From Pyxidicoccus caerfyrddinensis (GTDB taxonomy: Bacteria > Myxococcota > Myxococcia > Myxococcales > Myxococcaceae), in the NCBI RefSeq assembly GCF_010894405.1, contig NZ_JAAIYA010000019.1:156163-220162 (forward strand): a stretch of DNA of 64,000 bases, read 5' to 3'. The position numbers were made by a program, and so were the translations under genes. Position 1 is the stretch's first letter, and each line of letters opens with the position of its first letter. Of the stretch, positions 44,488 through 53,273 are shown piece after piece. The notes beneath the pieces are model-generated. The model had not been told where the DNA came from, ran no database searches, and worked only from the letters and a program-made list of their open reading frames with translations.

Positions 44488-46929
44488 GTGGATACGAAAA
44501 CGTATGTCCTCTATGCCCTGCCCATCTTCTTCGCGCCGGTGGCCATCGACCTGGCCTCCGCCCGGCTCAAGGGCGTGTCGCGCTACCGGCTGAACGACCT
44601 GCTCACCAACCTGATGCTGGCCATCCTCGGCATCCTCGTCGGGCTGGTCCTCACCGGCGCCACGCTGTGGGTCTACACCGCGGTCCAGCGGTACGCCCCG
44701 CTCCAGCTCGCGCCGGGAGACGTGACGACGTGGCTGGTCGCCTTCGTCGTCTACGACTGCCTCTACTACTGGGGCCACCGCGCGCACCACGAGGTGGCCC
44801 TGCTGTGGGCCTTCCACTCCGTGCACCACTCCGGAGAGGACATGAACTTCGGGCTCGCGCTGCGGCAGAGCATCCTCGGCGAGGCCACGTCGTGGCCCTT
44901 CTTCATCCCCATGGCGCTGCTGGGAATCGCTCCGGAGGTGTACCTGGGCGTGGCGGGCCTCCAGCTCGCGTACCAGTACACCCTGCACAACACCTACGTG
45001 CCCGCGCTCGGAAGGGTGGAGCGACTGCTGGTGACGCCCTCGCAGCACCGGGTGCACCACAGCCGCAACCGGCCATACATCGACAAGAACTACGGCAACA
45101 TCCTGGTGCTCTGGGACCGACTCTTCGGGAGCTATCAGCCCGAGCTGGCCGAGCACCCGCCCGTCTACGGCGTGCGGCACGGCATCCGGAGCTGGAGCCC
45201 GCTCACCGTCAACTTCCTCCCGTTCGCGGAGCTGTTCCGCAAGGCGCGCGCCTGCCGCAGTCCCGTGGACGGGCTCCTCTGCCTGGTGAAGGGCCCTGCC
45301 TGGCAGCCCGCCTCGCTCCGCCAGGAGCGGTTCACGGAGGCGGATGACGGGCCCTCGGCCACCTTCCGCAAGTACGACCCGCCGCTCTCCCCGCGCGTGG
45401 CGGTGTACTGCGCCGTCCAGTGCGCCGCGCTCGTCACCTTGTCCGCATGGGTGCTGTGGAACCTGGGGGCGCTGAGCGGCGTCGTGCTCGCGGCGGCAGG
45501 CGTCCTCGTCGCCGCGAATGCCTTCACCCTGGGTGGCCTGCTGGAGGGCCGGCGTGGCTTCTGGCGTGTGGAGCTGCTCCGGCTCGCGGGTGTCGTGCTG
45601 GCGGCGTTCCTCGTGGCCGGGACTTCAGCGAGGACGGAGGCCCTGACGCTCGTTTCCTATGCGGCGCTGAGTGCGGCGTGGCTGGCCGGGTTCCGGAACG
45701 ACTTCCTGTCGGGTCCTCCCGGAGAAGAGCCCCTCGAGCTCCAATGGCTCCCGTCGCTGGACGCGCTGGGACAGGAGACGTGGGACGCCTGCTTCCCCCG
45801 GGAGGACGTGCTGAAGTCCTTCGCGCTACATCGGGCCGTCGAAGCGGCGCGGCTGCCGGGCATCGAGTTCCACCACCTGCTGGCCCGGCGCGAGGGCAGG
45901 GCGCTGGCCGTCATTCCCTGCTTCCACATCCCTCTCTCGCTCACCACCGTTGCGCCCGAGCCCATCAAGAAGGCGGTGGCCGCGGTGCGCAGGCTCTTCC
46001 CCCGCTTCCTCCGCACCCGCGCGTTCATCGTGGGGACGCCCGTGGCCATCTGCCGGGACCTCCTCGGAGTCAGGCCGGGGTCGGAGGGCCAGCTGCCCGC
46101 CGACGTGCTGAGGGCCGTCACCCGCGAAGTCCTCGCCCGGGCCCGGCGGCTGCGCATGGGATTGGTCGTCATCAAGGAGCTGACGAGCCGGCTCCTGCCC
46201 CAGGTGCGCGACGTGCTCTCGGAGTCCTTCACCCTCGTGGAGAGCCCCGCCACCACCTGGCTCTACCTGGGAGAGCCGGGAGCCGGCGACTACCGGGAGC
46301 GGCTGCGCAAGAAGTACCGCTCCCTGATGACACACCGCCAGCGCCAGCTCGTGGAGGGCGGAATGCGCTGGGAGCTGCGCCACGACTTCGCTCCGTTCGC
46401 GGAGCGGATGGAGGCCCTGTACCTCCAGGTGCTCGGCCGCTCGAAGGTCCGCTTCGAGACGCTCAACCGCGACTTCTTCGTGGAGCTGTCGCGTCGGCTC
46501 GGAGAGCGCGCCTTCGCGCTGTTGTGCTTCCAGGGAGAGGCGCTGGTCGCCTTCGAGCTGTTCCTGGAGGACGCGGGCGAGGTGCATCCCCTCTACCTGG
46601 GCCTGGACTACCAGCACCGGGACGAGGGCGCGCTGTACTTCAATTGCATCTACAAGATTGTCGAGATGTCGGAGGCGCGAGGAAAGGCCGTCGTGGAGTT
46701 GGGCCAGACGAGCTACTCCGCCAAGGCAAGCGTCGGCGCCGTGGTCGACCGGCTCTACCTGGCCGTCCGCCACCTGAACCCCTGCGTCCAACTCGTGCTG
46801 CGAGTCCTTCGCCGGGTGCTGTTCCCTCCGACGCCAGTGCCCAGGCGGCAGCGGGTGTTCAGGGACATGCGCGCCAACGATGAGGCGCTCCTTCGGCACG
46901 GCGTCCACTTCGAGGAGGTCCTGTCATGA
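44488..46929 (+). CDS. Fatty acid hydroxylase fused to a GNAT-like acyltransferase domain
   Basis: 813 aa from GTG 44488. Residues 1-270 are a membrane sterol-desaturase/fatty-acid-hydroxylase domain with di-iron His clusters HRAHH (97-101), HSVHH (110-114) and HRVHH (about 188-192). Further membrane segments occupy about residues 305-400. Residues 410-813 resemble FemAB/GNAT proteins of the DUF482 type (YRERLRKKYRSLMTHRQRQ, LYLGLDYQHRDEGALYFNCIYKIVEMS). The fusion suggests that lipid hydroxylation and N-acylation are channelled together. Its stop overlaps the next start by 4 nt. Confidence 0.7.
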   Translation: MDTKTYVLYALPIFFAPVAIDLASARLKGVSRYRLNDLLTNLMLAILGILVGLVLTGATLWVYTAVQRYAPLQLAPGDVTTWLVAFVVYDCLYYWGHRAHHEVALLWAFHSVHHSGEDMNFGLALRQSILGEATSWPFFIPMALLGIAPEVYLGVAGLQLAYQYTLHNTYVPALGRVERLLVTPSQHRVHHSRNRPYIDKNYGNILVLWDRLFGSYQPELAEHPPVYGVRHGIRSWSPLTVNFLPFAELFRKARACRSPVDGLLCLVKGPAWQPASLRQERFTEADDGPSATFRKYDPPLSPRVAVYCAVQCAALVTLSAWVLWNLGALSGVVLAAAGVLVAANAFTLGGLLEGRRGFWRVELLRLAGVVLAAFLVAGTSARTEALTLVSYAALSAAWLAGFRNDFLSGPPGEEPLELQWLPSLDALGQETWDACFPREDVLKSFALHRAVEAARLPGIEFHHLLARREGRALAVIPCFHIPLSLTTVAPEPIKKAVAAVRRLFPRFLRTRAFIVGTPVAICRDLLGVRPGSEGQLPADVLRAVTREVLARARRLRMGLVVIKELTSRLLPQVRDVLSESFTLVESPATTWLYLGEPGAGDYRERLRKKYRSLMTHRQRQLVEGGMRWELRHDFAPFAERMEALYLQVLGRSKVRFETLNRDFFVELSRRLGERAFALLCFQGEALVAFELFLEDAGEVHPLYLGLDYQHRDEGALYFNCIYKIVEMSEARGKAVVELGQTSYSAKASVGAVVDRLYLAVRHLNPCVQLVLRVLRRVLFPPTPVPRRQRVFRDMRANDEALLRHGVHFEEVLS

Positions 46930-48161
46930 GCCGGTGCAAGGAGCCGCTGGACATCCGGGGGGTCACCTCCATCCGGGACGTGCCGGGAACGCTCTGGGAC
47001 GACACCGTGGCGCGAGGCCATCCCTTCAAGAGCAGCACGTTCCTGTCCTGCCTGGAGGACGCCTTCCCGGACCGGCGCTTCGCGTATGTGCTCCTGTCTC
47101 GGGGAGGGGACGTGGCGGGACTGGCCCTGGTGACGGAGGAGCGGTTCGACCTGGGCATGCGTCTTCCGGAGAGGGTGGGACGGATGGCCGCGCGCGTACG
47201 CCGGCTCCTGCCGGGCTTCCTCACGGTGCGCCTGGCCATGGTGGGGACCTTCGAGACGGCGCAGCGCCACTGGTGGTGGGACGCAGAGCTGCTGTCCGAG
47301 GAGGAGTTCGCGGATGCGCTCCTCGTGGCCTGCCAGGAGGCGTACCCCCACGCGGACCTGCTCGTCATCCGCGACTTCATGGAGGGGGACGCGAGGCTGG
47401 AAGCGCGGTTCCTGGCGAGGGGCTTCCGGCCGGCGCGCAACCTTCCGCTCGCCGTCGTCGAGCTCGAAGACAGTAGCCTCGAAGCGCACCTCCAGCGGCT
47501 CAAGCGGAAGCCCAGGGTCAGCGTGAGCAAGCAGCTCGCGGCCGCCACCCGACTCGGGCTGAAGCTGGAGCGCGTCCAGGACTTCCGGCACCTGCTTCCC
47601 GAGTGCTACCCGCTCTACCTGCAGGTCCACCACCACGCCTCCGAGTTCAAGCGGCTCCCCATCCCGCTGGCATTCTTCGAGCGGGTGGCGGAGCGACTGC
47701 CGGAGGAGAGCAGCCTGCTGACGCTGAGGACCTCGGAGGGGCGCCTTGTCGGCTTCGTGCTCTCGGGCACGTCTGGTGGCATCCACAACCCCTTCGTCCT
47801 GGGGATGGAATACGCACGCTCCCGCGAGCTGCCCATCTATTACAACCTGCTGGGCGCGGAGCTCGCGTACGCGGCCGAGCGCGGGTGCGCGCAGGTGGAC
47901 CTCGGCGTCACGAGCTACTTCGTCAAGCAAACCCTGGGGGCTACGCTGGAAGGTCTGAACATGGTCGCGCGGCTCCGGTCTCCGTGGTTGCGGCCCTTCC
48001 TCCATCCACTGCTGCCCGCCCTGCTGGGCGAGAAGCAGCCGGAGCGGCGGCAGACCCTGCGAGACTCCACGACTCAGTGCGACGGAGCCTCGGGGTCATC
48101 CACGGGCACGCCGGCCAGTCGCAGCACCCGCAGCGCATTGGTCGTGTCCACCACGCCCTGA
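46926..48161 (+). CDS. GNAT/FemAB-like acyltransferase
   Basis: 411 aa from ATG 46926 in overlap with the previous stop. Related in pattern to the C-terminal domain of the fusion protein (HADLLVIRDF, RLKRKPRVSVSKQLAAATRLG, NPFVLGMEYARSRELPIYYNLLGAELAYAAERG). Bacterial ceramide synthase belongs to a GNAT-type family, so N-acylation of a long-chain base is a reasonable guess. The last ~30 residues overlap antisense the MutS-like gene by 88 bases and look low-complexity. Confidence 0.65.
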   Translation: MSRCKEPLDIRGVTSIRDVPGTLWDDTVARGHPFKSSTFLSCLEDAFPDRRFAYVLLSRGGDVAGLALVTEERFDLGMRLPERVGRMAARVRRLLPGFLTVRLAMVGTFETAQRHWWWDAELLSEEEFADALLVACQEAYPHADLLVIRDFMEGDARLEARFLARGFRPARNLPLAVVELEDSSLEAHLQRLKRKPRVSVSKQLAAATRLGLKLERVQDFRHLLPECYPLYLQVHHHASEFKRLPIPLAFFERVAERLPEESSLLTLRTSEGRLVGFVLSGTSGGIHNPFVLGMEYARSRELPIYYNLLGAELAYAAERGCAQVDLGVTSYFVKQTLGATLEGLNMVARLRSPWLRPFLHPLLPALLGEKQPERRQTLRDSTTQCDGASGSSTGTPASRSTRSALVVSTTP

Positions 48162-49912
48162 CGCAGCTTGTAGTCGAACACCATCTTCCCGTTCTCGAGG
48201 TGGTCCCGGAAGTGGACGTTGACGACGTGGGCACCGGGCTCGTCCGCGAGCACGGCCAGGGACAGGTCATGCGTCGTCACCGCGCCGCAGGCCCCCGTGG
48301 CAAGCAACAGCCGCAGCACCTCGCGCGAGGCAATCTGCCGCTCGCGCGTGTTCGTCCCCAGCAGGATTTCGTCGAGCAGGAACAGCGCCTGCCCCCGTGC
48401 CTCCTGGGCCGCGTCCAGCACCGCCTTGATGCGCAGCACCTCCGCGTGGAAGTACGACACGCCGCGCTCCAGCGAGTCCTTCACCCGCATGCTGGTGAGC
48501 ACCTGGAGCGGTGACAGGCGGAACGTCTTCGCACACACCGGCGCGCCCGCGAGCGCGAGCACCACGTTGGCGCCCAGCGCGCGCATCAGCGTCGTCTTGC
48601 CGCTCATGTTGGAGCCGGTGATGAGCAGCGCGTGCCGGGGGCCCGGCAGGGACACGTCGTTGGGCACCGGCGCGTCCAGCAGGGGATGCCCCAGCAGCGT
48701 CGCCTCCACGCGCGGGCCCTGTGCCTCCATCACCGGCCAGGTGAACTCCGGCCTGTCAAACGCGAGCCCCGCCACGCACGACAGGGCCTCCAGCTCCGCG
48801 AGCGCCTCGAACCAGTGCCGCACCTGCGCCCCGTGCTTCGCGCGCCAGCGCTCCAGGGCGAACAGCGCGTGGATGTCCCACAGCGTGAGCCAGTGCACCA
48901 GCGGGTGGAACTGGTGCCGCTTGAATTCGATGAAGGAGAACAGCCGGCTGAAGCGCGCGAAGTGCACGGACACGGGCTTCTCGCCCGGCCGCTGCAGGCC
49001 GGACTGGAGCTGACGCAGCTTCGGGTGCTCGAAGGGCTGGCTCTCCACGCGCTCGAAGAGGGGGGCGTAGCGCACGAAGCCGCGCTCTCCCGCCTCCACG
49101 CTCTGGTCCATGGCCTGCAACGTGCGGCGGGTGATGAGCGCCACCGCGAGCTGCGCGGCCAGTCCCAGCCACACCGTGGCCTCCGGCAGCACGCCGAACT
49201 TGCCCAGCACGTAGAGCGTCAGCGTCACCAGCGGCAGCACCACCGCCACCGGCCGTGCCCAGCGGATGGCGTCCAGCGACGGCCCCGCTTCGGCCCAGCG
49301 GATGAACAGATTCGGCTCCGCCTTCTCTCTCGCCGCCACCCGCGAGTCCACGCAGAGGTCCTGTCGGAAGTCCACGCGTGGGGCCAGCTCCCGCGCCGCG
49401 CCCTGCCGTGCCTCCACCTCGGCCGCGGAGGCGGGGCCGGACAGCCACGCCGCCAGCCGCTCCTCGCCCGCGCGTGTCGCCGTCTCGTTCATCAGCTGGA
49501 AGAGGCTGCCCTGGCCGAACACGTCCAGGTCCGGCGTGTAGAGGTGACTGGCGGCGAGGAAGCGCTCACCGCGCTCGGTGAACTCGTGCCAGCCCCGGCT
49601 GAGCCGCGCGAGGCCGCGCTCGTTGAGCAGCACGTACAGCTTCGCCCGCGCCTCGCGGCGGAAGACCTGGTGGTGCAGCACTGCGAGCAGGCCGTAGACG
49701 ATGACGGCGCCCGCCGCTCCCCACCACCAGACCTTCGGAAGTCGCCCCGCGAGGATGAAGCCCGCGATGCCGACGGCGGCGAGGAAGGCGAGGGTTCGCA
49801 GGTTGGCATAGCGCGCGCTCACGCGGTCCAGCGCGGTCAGTTCCGCCTGCGCGGCGGCGCGGCGCTCGGTGTACGTGCGGTGCGGGGAGGGGCTCTCGGG
49901 GGTGGCGGACAC
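48074..49912 (-). CDS. MutS-related ATPase with N-terminal membrane segments
   Basis: 612 aa from GTG 49912. Two hydrophobic helices lie around residues 32-70 and another pair near 225-265. The C-terminal third is a MutS-type ABC ATPase: Walker A GSNMSGKTTLMRAL, signature region RVKDSLERGVSYFHAE, Walker B LFLLDEILLGTN and switch His in THD. It lacks the mismatch-recognition domain, so it is not mismatch repair MutS. Membrane-linked MutS-like proteins occur in several bacteria with unknown role. Convergent overlap of 88 bases with the GNAT-like gene. Confidence 0.78.
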   Translation of the reverse strand: MSATPESPSPHRTYTERRAAAQAELTALDRVSARYANLRTLAFLAAVGIAGFILAGRLPKVWWWGAAGAVIVYGLLAVLHHQVFRREARAKLYVLLNERGLARLSRGWHEFTERGERFLAASHLYTPDLDVFGQGSLFQLMNETATRAGEERLAAWLSGPASAAEVEARQGAARELAPRVDFRQDLCVDSRVAAREKAEPNLFIRWAEAGPSLDAIRWARPVAVVLPLVTLTLYVLGKFGVLPEATVWLGLAAQLAVALITRRTLQAMDQSVEAGERGFVRYAPLFERVESQPFEHPKLRQLQSGLQRPGEKPVSVHFARFSRLFSFIEFKRHQFHPLVHWLTLWDIHALFALERWRAKHGAQVRHWFEALAELEALSCVAGLAFDRPEFTWPVMEAQGPRVEATLLGHPLLDAPVPNDVSLPGPRHALLITGSNMSGKTTLMRALGANVVLALAGAPVCAKTFRLSPLQVLTSMRVKDSLERGVSYFHAEVLRIKAVLDAAQEARGQALFLLDEILLGTNTRERQIASREVLRLLLATGACGAVTTHDLSLAVLADEPGAHVVNVHFRDHLENGKMVFDYKLRQGVVDTTNALRVLRLAGVPVDDPEAPSH

Positions 49913-50082
49913 GGCCGCGCATGCTGTGCGCCCACAGGGCCCAGGGCAAGCGGCGGATTCAACCCCGTGACGCGAAGCAGACGAACGTAGAGGGTGAATC
50001 ACCCGGAGCGAAAGTTGCGGCTCTCGGTCAGAGCGGTGGTCCCCTCTGCGGCAGGCCGCCTGGGCAGCGGCGTCGGCACCTT

Positions 50083-50262
50083 GCTCCCGTGGTGCAAATG
50101 GCAGCACACCGGAAAACGGTGAAACCGGCCCCGAAAGGGCGTGCAGCGGGCTGCTACCGCGTCATGACGAGCGGGTGTGGCTCTGGAGACGACGGTTGAG
50201 GATGCACCTGTCGGGGTTCGACTTTGCGCTGTGCGGTGCGGGTTCGAGCCCCGCCGGGAGCA
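50083..50262 (+). ncRNA. tRNA-like structured RNA with a large central insertion
   Basis: The 5' GCTCCCG (50083-50089) pairs perfectly with CGGGAGC (50255-50261); two more flanking bases (TT/AA) extend it to 9 bp. After T-G comes a D-arm (GTGC AAATGGCA GCAC, with A14, GG and A21 in place). A perfect T-arm (GCGGG TTCGAGC CCCGC, 50238-50254) abuts the 3' acceptor strand; A is the discriminator and no CCA is encoded. The 129 nt in between do not form an anticodon arm. They hold ACCG GAAAA CGGT, GCCC CGAAA GGGC, GCAG CGGG CTGC, and GTCG GGGTT CGAC inside GCAC/GTGC. It could be a tRNA with an insertion or a tRNA-mimic RNA. Confidence 0.55.
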
Positions 50263-50264
50263 AG

Positions 50265-51356
50265 TCAATAGTGGTCGCCGCGCCGTTGCGGCATCACCGG
50301 CGTAGGCTGTGACGCCTCCCCATTGATCGTGGTCCCACCGCCGTAGACCCCCGGCGCGTGCCGCAGAAACGGGATGGGGAACGGCAACTGCGGCGCGGAG
50401 ACCGCATCGAGCGCTCCGACCTGCTCGGCCGTCAGGGTCACCTCGAGCGCATGCACGTTGTCCTCGAAGTGCTCGATGGTCCGTCCGCCGATGATGGTGG
50501 ACGCCACGCCAGGCTGCGAACGCACCCAGGCCAGGGCCACGCGCGGCACGGTGGTGCCCAGCTCCTTGGCGATGCGGGCGAGCACCTCGACGATTTCGTA
50601 GTCCTTCTCACTCACCCGTCCCACGACCATCGCCGCCCGGCCGCCCGTCACCTTGCCCGCGTTCTCGCGCGTGTACTTCCCGCTGAGCCGGCCGGAGGCG
50701 AGCGGCGACCACGGCACCACGCCCAGCCCCAGCTCCCGCGCCATGGGAATGAGCTCACCCTCGACGGTACGCTCGGCGAGCGAGTACTCGATCTGCAGCG
50801 CGATGAACGGCGCCCACCCGCGGAACTGCGCGAGCAACTGTGCCTGCGTGACCTTCCATGCCGGAGCATCCGAGATGCCGAGGTAGCGGACCTTCCCCGA
50901 CTGCACGAGGTCGTGCATCGCGGCGACCGTCTCTTCGATGGGCGTGTGCTTGTCCCAGATGTGCAGGTAGTAGAGATCGATGTAGTCGGTGCGCAGCCGG
51001 CGCAGGGACTGCTCGCAGGCTGCGACGATGGCCTTCCGGTTCGAGCCGCCGCCATTGGGGTCGCCCGGGTAGAGGTTTCCGCTGAACTTGGTGGCGATGA
51101 CCACCCGGTCGCGCTTCTCCCGGTCGTGCGCCAGGTGGTCCCCGATGATCTTCTCGGAGTGCCCGCGCGTGTAGAAGTTGGCGGTGTCGATGAAGTTGCC
51201 ACCGAGCTCGAGGTACCGGTCGATGATTCGCTCCGAGTCCTTCACGCTCGACCCAAGACCGGGGCCGAGGTCTTCGCCGAAGGTCATTGCGCCCAGGCAG
51301 AATGGGCTCACGCGGAGGCCTGAGCGGCCGAGGGTGACATAGTGGTTCAAGGGCAT
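50265..51356 (-). CDS. Aldo/keto reductase
   Basis: 363 aa. TIM-barrel AKR with the catalytic set Asp (FIDTANFY), Tyr in that motif, Lys (VIATKFSG) and His (LYYLHIWD), plus the NADPH-binding end (STIIGGRTIEHFEDNV). It reduces aldehydes or ketones with NADPH; the substrate is unknown. The family usually runs about 320-350 aa. It diverges from a LysR regulator across a perfect palindrome, so it is probably under that regulator. Confidence 0.9.
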   Translation of the reverse strand: MPLNHYVTLGRSGLRVSPFCLGAMTFGEDLGPGLGSSVKDSERIIDRYLELGGNFIDTANFYTRGHSEKIIGDHLAHDREKRDRVVIATKFSGNLYPGDPNGGGSNRKAIVAACEQSLRRLRTDYIDLYYLHIWDKHTPIEETVAAMHDLVQSGKVRYLGISDAPAWKVTQAQLLAQFRGWAPFIALQIEYSLAERTVEGELIPMARELGLGVVPWSPLASGRLSGKYTRENAGKVTGGRAAMVVGRVSEKDYEIVEVLARIAKELGTTVPRVALAWVRSQPGVASTIIGGRTIEHFEDNVHALEVTLTAEQVGALDAVSAPQLPFPIPFLRHAPGVYGGGTTINGEASQPTPVMPQRRGDHY

Positions 51357-51435
51357 GGGTGCGCTCCGGTTGAGGGGATACGCGGAGAAGTATGGCGCGC
51401 GCCGCCCGGCCGCTACGGCGCGGTTGCGCAAGGGC

Positions 51436-51454
51436 TGTGAAACAATGCTTCACA
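51436..51454. promoter_or_regulatory. LysR-type operator
   Basis: TGTGAA ACAATGC TTCACA is a perfect inverted repeat (6-bp arms) that ends at the base before the LysR ATG. It lies between the divergent AKR and LysR genes. Binding there would block the regulator's own translation start region and promoter, fitting autorepression. Confidence 0.6.
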
Positions 51455-52375
51455 ATGGAAAGCTCACACCGGCATCAGGCCGCGCTGCCGCAGCTCTCGA
51501 TGTTCCTCGCCGTTGCCCGCCACCGCAGCTTCAGCGCGGCCGCGCGCGAGCTCGGCGTCTCGACATCGGCGGTGAGCCACGCGGTGCGACAGCTCGAGGA
51601 ACTGCTGCGCGTGGTGTTGCTGCACCGGACGACGCGCGCGGTGACGCCGACCGATGCCGGCGCGCGGCTCATCGAGAGCGCCGGCGCCCCGGTGAAGCTC
51701 GCGCTCGAGGCGCTCGCCTCCGCGAACGCGCAGGCGGGGGACGTTACCGGCCGCGTGAAGCTGAGCATCTCGCAAGGGGCCGTGCCGCATGTGCTGGAGC
51801 CGGTGGTGCCGGTGTTTCGCCAGCGCTACCCGCGGGTCTCGCTGGAGGTCGTGGTCGAAGAGCGCTTCGTCGTCGATTTCGTGGCCGAAGGTTACGATGC
51901 CGCCTTTCAGGTGACCGAGGTCATCGCGCGCGACATGGTGCAGGTGCGGCTGACCGACCCGTTCAAGTATTTCGTGGTCGGCTCTCCCTCATACCTCGCG
52001 AAGCACGGTACGCCGCGGAAGCCGGAGGATCTGCTCCAGCACGAATGCATCACCTTTCGCTGGCCCACGGGCGACGCGCTCTACGCCTGGGAGCTCGAGC
52101 GGGGCCGGCGCAAGTGGCGCATCCCGGTGCGTGGTGGCCTGGTTACCAATAACCTTCAGTTCTGCATCTCCATGGCCGAGGCGGGCCTCGGCCTCGCGTA
52201 CATCGCGGACCTGTCGATGAAGGACCGACTCTCGGACGGGCGGCTGGTGGCGGTGCTCCAAGCGTATTCGCCGTCCGAGCCGGGCCTCTTCCTCTGCTAT
52301 CCGAGCCGCGCCCAGCGCTCGCCGGCGCTGCGGTTGTTCATCGAGACGACCCAGGAAGTGCTGCGCCGGAAGTAG
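51455..52375 (+). CDS. LysR-family transcriptional regulator (AKR-linked)
   Basis: 306 aa. Winged helix at residues 10-70 (LPQLSMFLAVARHRSFSAAARELGVSTSAVSHAVRQLEE), then a ligand-binding domain (residues 95-300). No ribosome binding site is visible because the operator occupies that space; an upstream start is possible. Probably controls the divergent aldo/keto reductase gene. Confidence 0.88.
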   Translation: MESSHRHQAALPQLSMFLAVARHRSFSAAARELGVSTSAVSHAVRQLEELLRVVLLHRTTRAVTPTDAGARLIESAGAPVKLALEALASANAQAGDVTGRVKLSISQGAVPHVLEPVVPVFRQRYPRVSLEVVVEERFVVDFVAEGYDAAFQVTEVIARDMVQVRLTDPFKYFVVGSPSYLAKHGTPRKPEDLLQHECITFRWPTGDALYAWELERGRRKWRIPVRGGLVTNNLQFCISMAEAGLGLAYIADLSMKDRLSDGRLVAVLQAYSPSEPGLFLCYPSRAQRSPALRLFIETTQEVLRRK

Positions 52376-52613
52376 GCCCGACGAGATGCTTCTACCGTTT
52401 GACCGACCGATGCCTGTGAATCCCTGATTCCGACTGCGAACCGCAGCGTGCCCAGGTCGGCGGGGGAGAGGAGGAGAACAGCGAACGTGGCGGCAGCGAG
52501 CACCCTGTACACGAGCTGTCAGCCGTGTGGCACGTGCCCAGGCGTGATTGTTGGCGGGCATGACGAAGCGCCGGAATCTGGACCGGAGGTCGTCGTAGCG
52601 CGAGCCACACTCA

Positions 52614-53066
52614 CTACGTCGAACCCAGCCTCATGAGGACTTCGGCAACTTCATCCGGGTGATGCGGGTTCTCGTCGATCATGGTGTGGAAGCCACACTT
52701 CTCGAGGACGCGGATCGACGCGAGGTTGTGGAGAGCGACCCACGCATGAAGCGGCCGGGTGGGCTCGAGCACGAGAAACTCAGAGAGGGCCCGAGTGGCG
52801 ATGCCTTTGCCCCAGTGCTCGCGACCAATCCAATAGCCGATGAGGCGTTTGGCATCCTGTTCCCAACTGCTGATGTTCCCAACGACCACGCCGCCCATGA
52901 CGATGGTGCGGGTGATGTTTTCAGGGCGGAGAACGTTTGTGCGCCAGTGGGTCATGAACGCATCGCGCTCCCGCGATGAAAATGCGGCCATGCGCAGCGC
53001 TTCTGGGTCGCGCTGGTGTTCGAAGAAGATGGGAAGGTCCTCATCCGTGACGTTGCGGAGGATCAT
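52614..53066 (-). CDS. GNAT-family N-acetyltransferase
   Basis: 150 aa. GNAT fold with RNVTDEDLPIFFEHQRDPEA at the start, acetyl-CoA loop region IGREHWGKGIATRAL and ASIRVLEKCGFHTMIDEN at the end, as in RimJ-like enzymes. It acetylates an amino group on a protein or small molecule; target unknown. GC is lower than the neighbours. The 238 bases to its right end of the LysR gene hold nothing I can support. Confidence 0.82.
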   Translation of the reverse strand: MILRNVTDEDLPIFFEHQRDPEALRMAAFSSRERDAFMTHWRTNVLRPENITRTIVMGGVVVGNISSWEQDAKRLIGYWIGREHWGKGIATRALSEFLVLEPTRPLHAWVALHNLASIRVLEKCGFHTMIDENPHHPDEVAEVLMRLGST

Positions 53067-53263
53067 TCTGAAAAGGCTCCGTCCAGTCTGCGCCGCGAGG
53101 GAGGTCGCGAGGCGAATGGCGGAAGGGTTCTATCTTGTTCGGGCATGACGACGCGCGGGAATCGGAGCCGTTCCCCAGGTCCTGGAGGAACGCATGCCGA
53201 GGAGCCCGCCGCCGCGAGCGTGCAGCAGGCCGTGGACTCCGGCTCCAGGGGCAGCAGGGTCAT
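53063..53263 (-). CDS. Possible small protein after the DUF4139 gene
   Basis: 66 aa from ATG 53263, with GAGGAA 6 nt upstream and 10 nt after the DUF4139 stop. It is Pro/Ser/Arg-rich with three Cys (ACCTLAAAGSSACVP) and has no domain. It overlaps the GNAT start by 4 nt, which favours a real short coupling gene, but composition is weak. Confidence 0.3.
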   Translation of the reverse strand: MTLLPLEPESTACCTLAAAGSSACVPPGPGERLRFPRVVMPEQDRTLPPFASRPPSRRRLDGAFSE

Positions 53264-53273
53264 GGAAGGTTCC

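Noticed and set aside
50083..50262. tmRNA
   Set aside because: It is half the usual length, has a complete D-arm and no tag-peptide frame, so the tRNA-like ends do not make it tmRNA.
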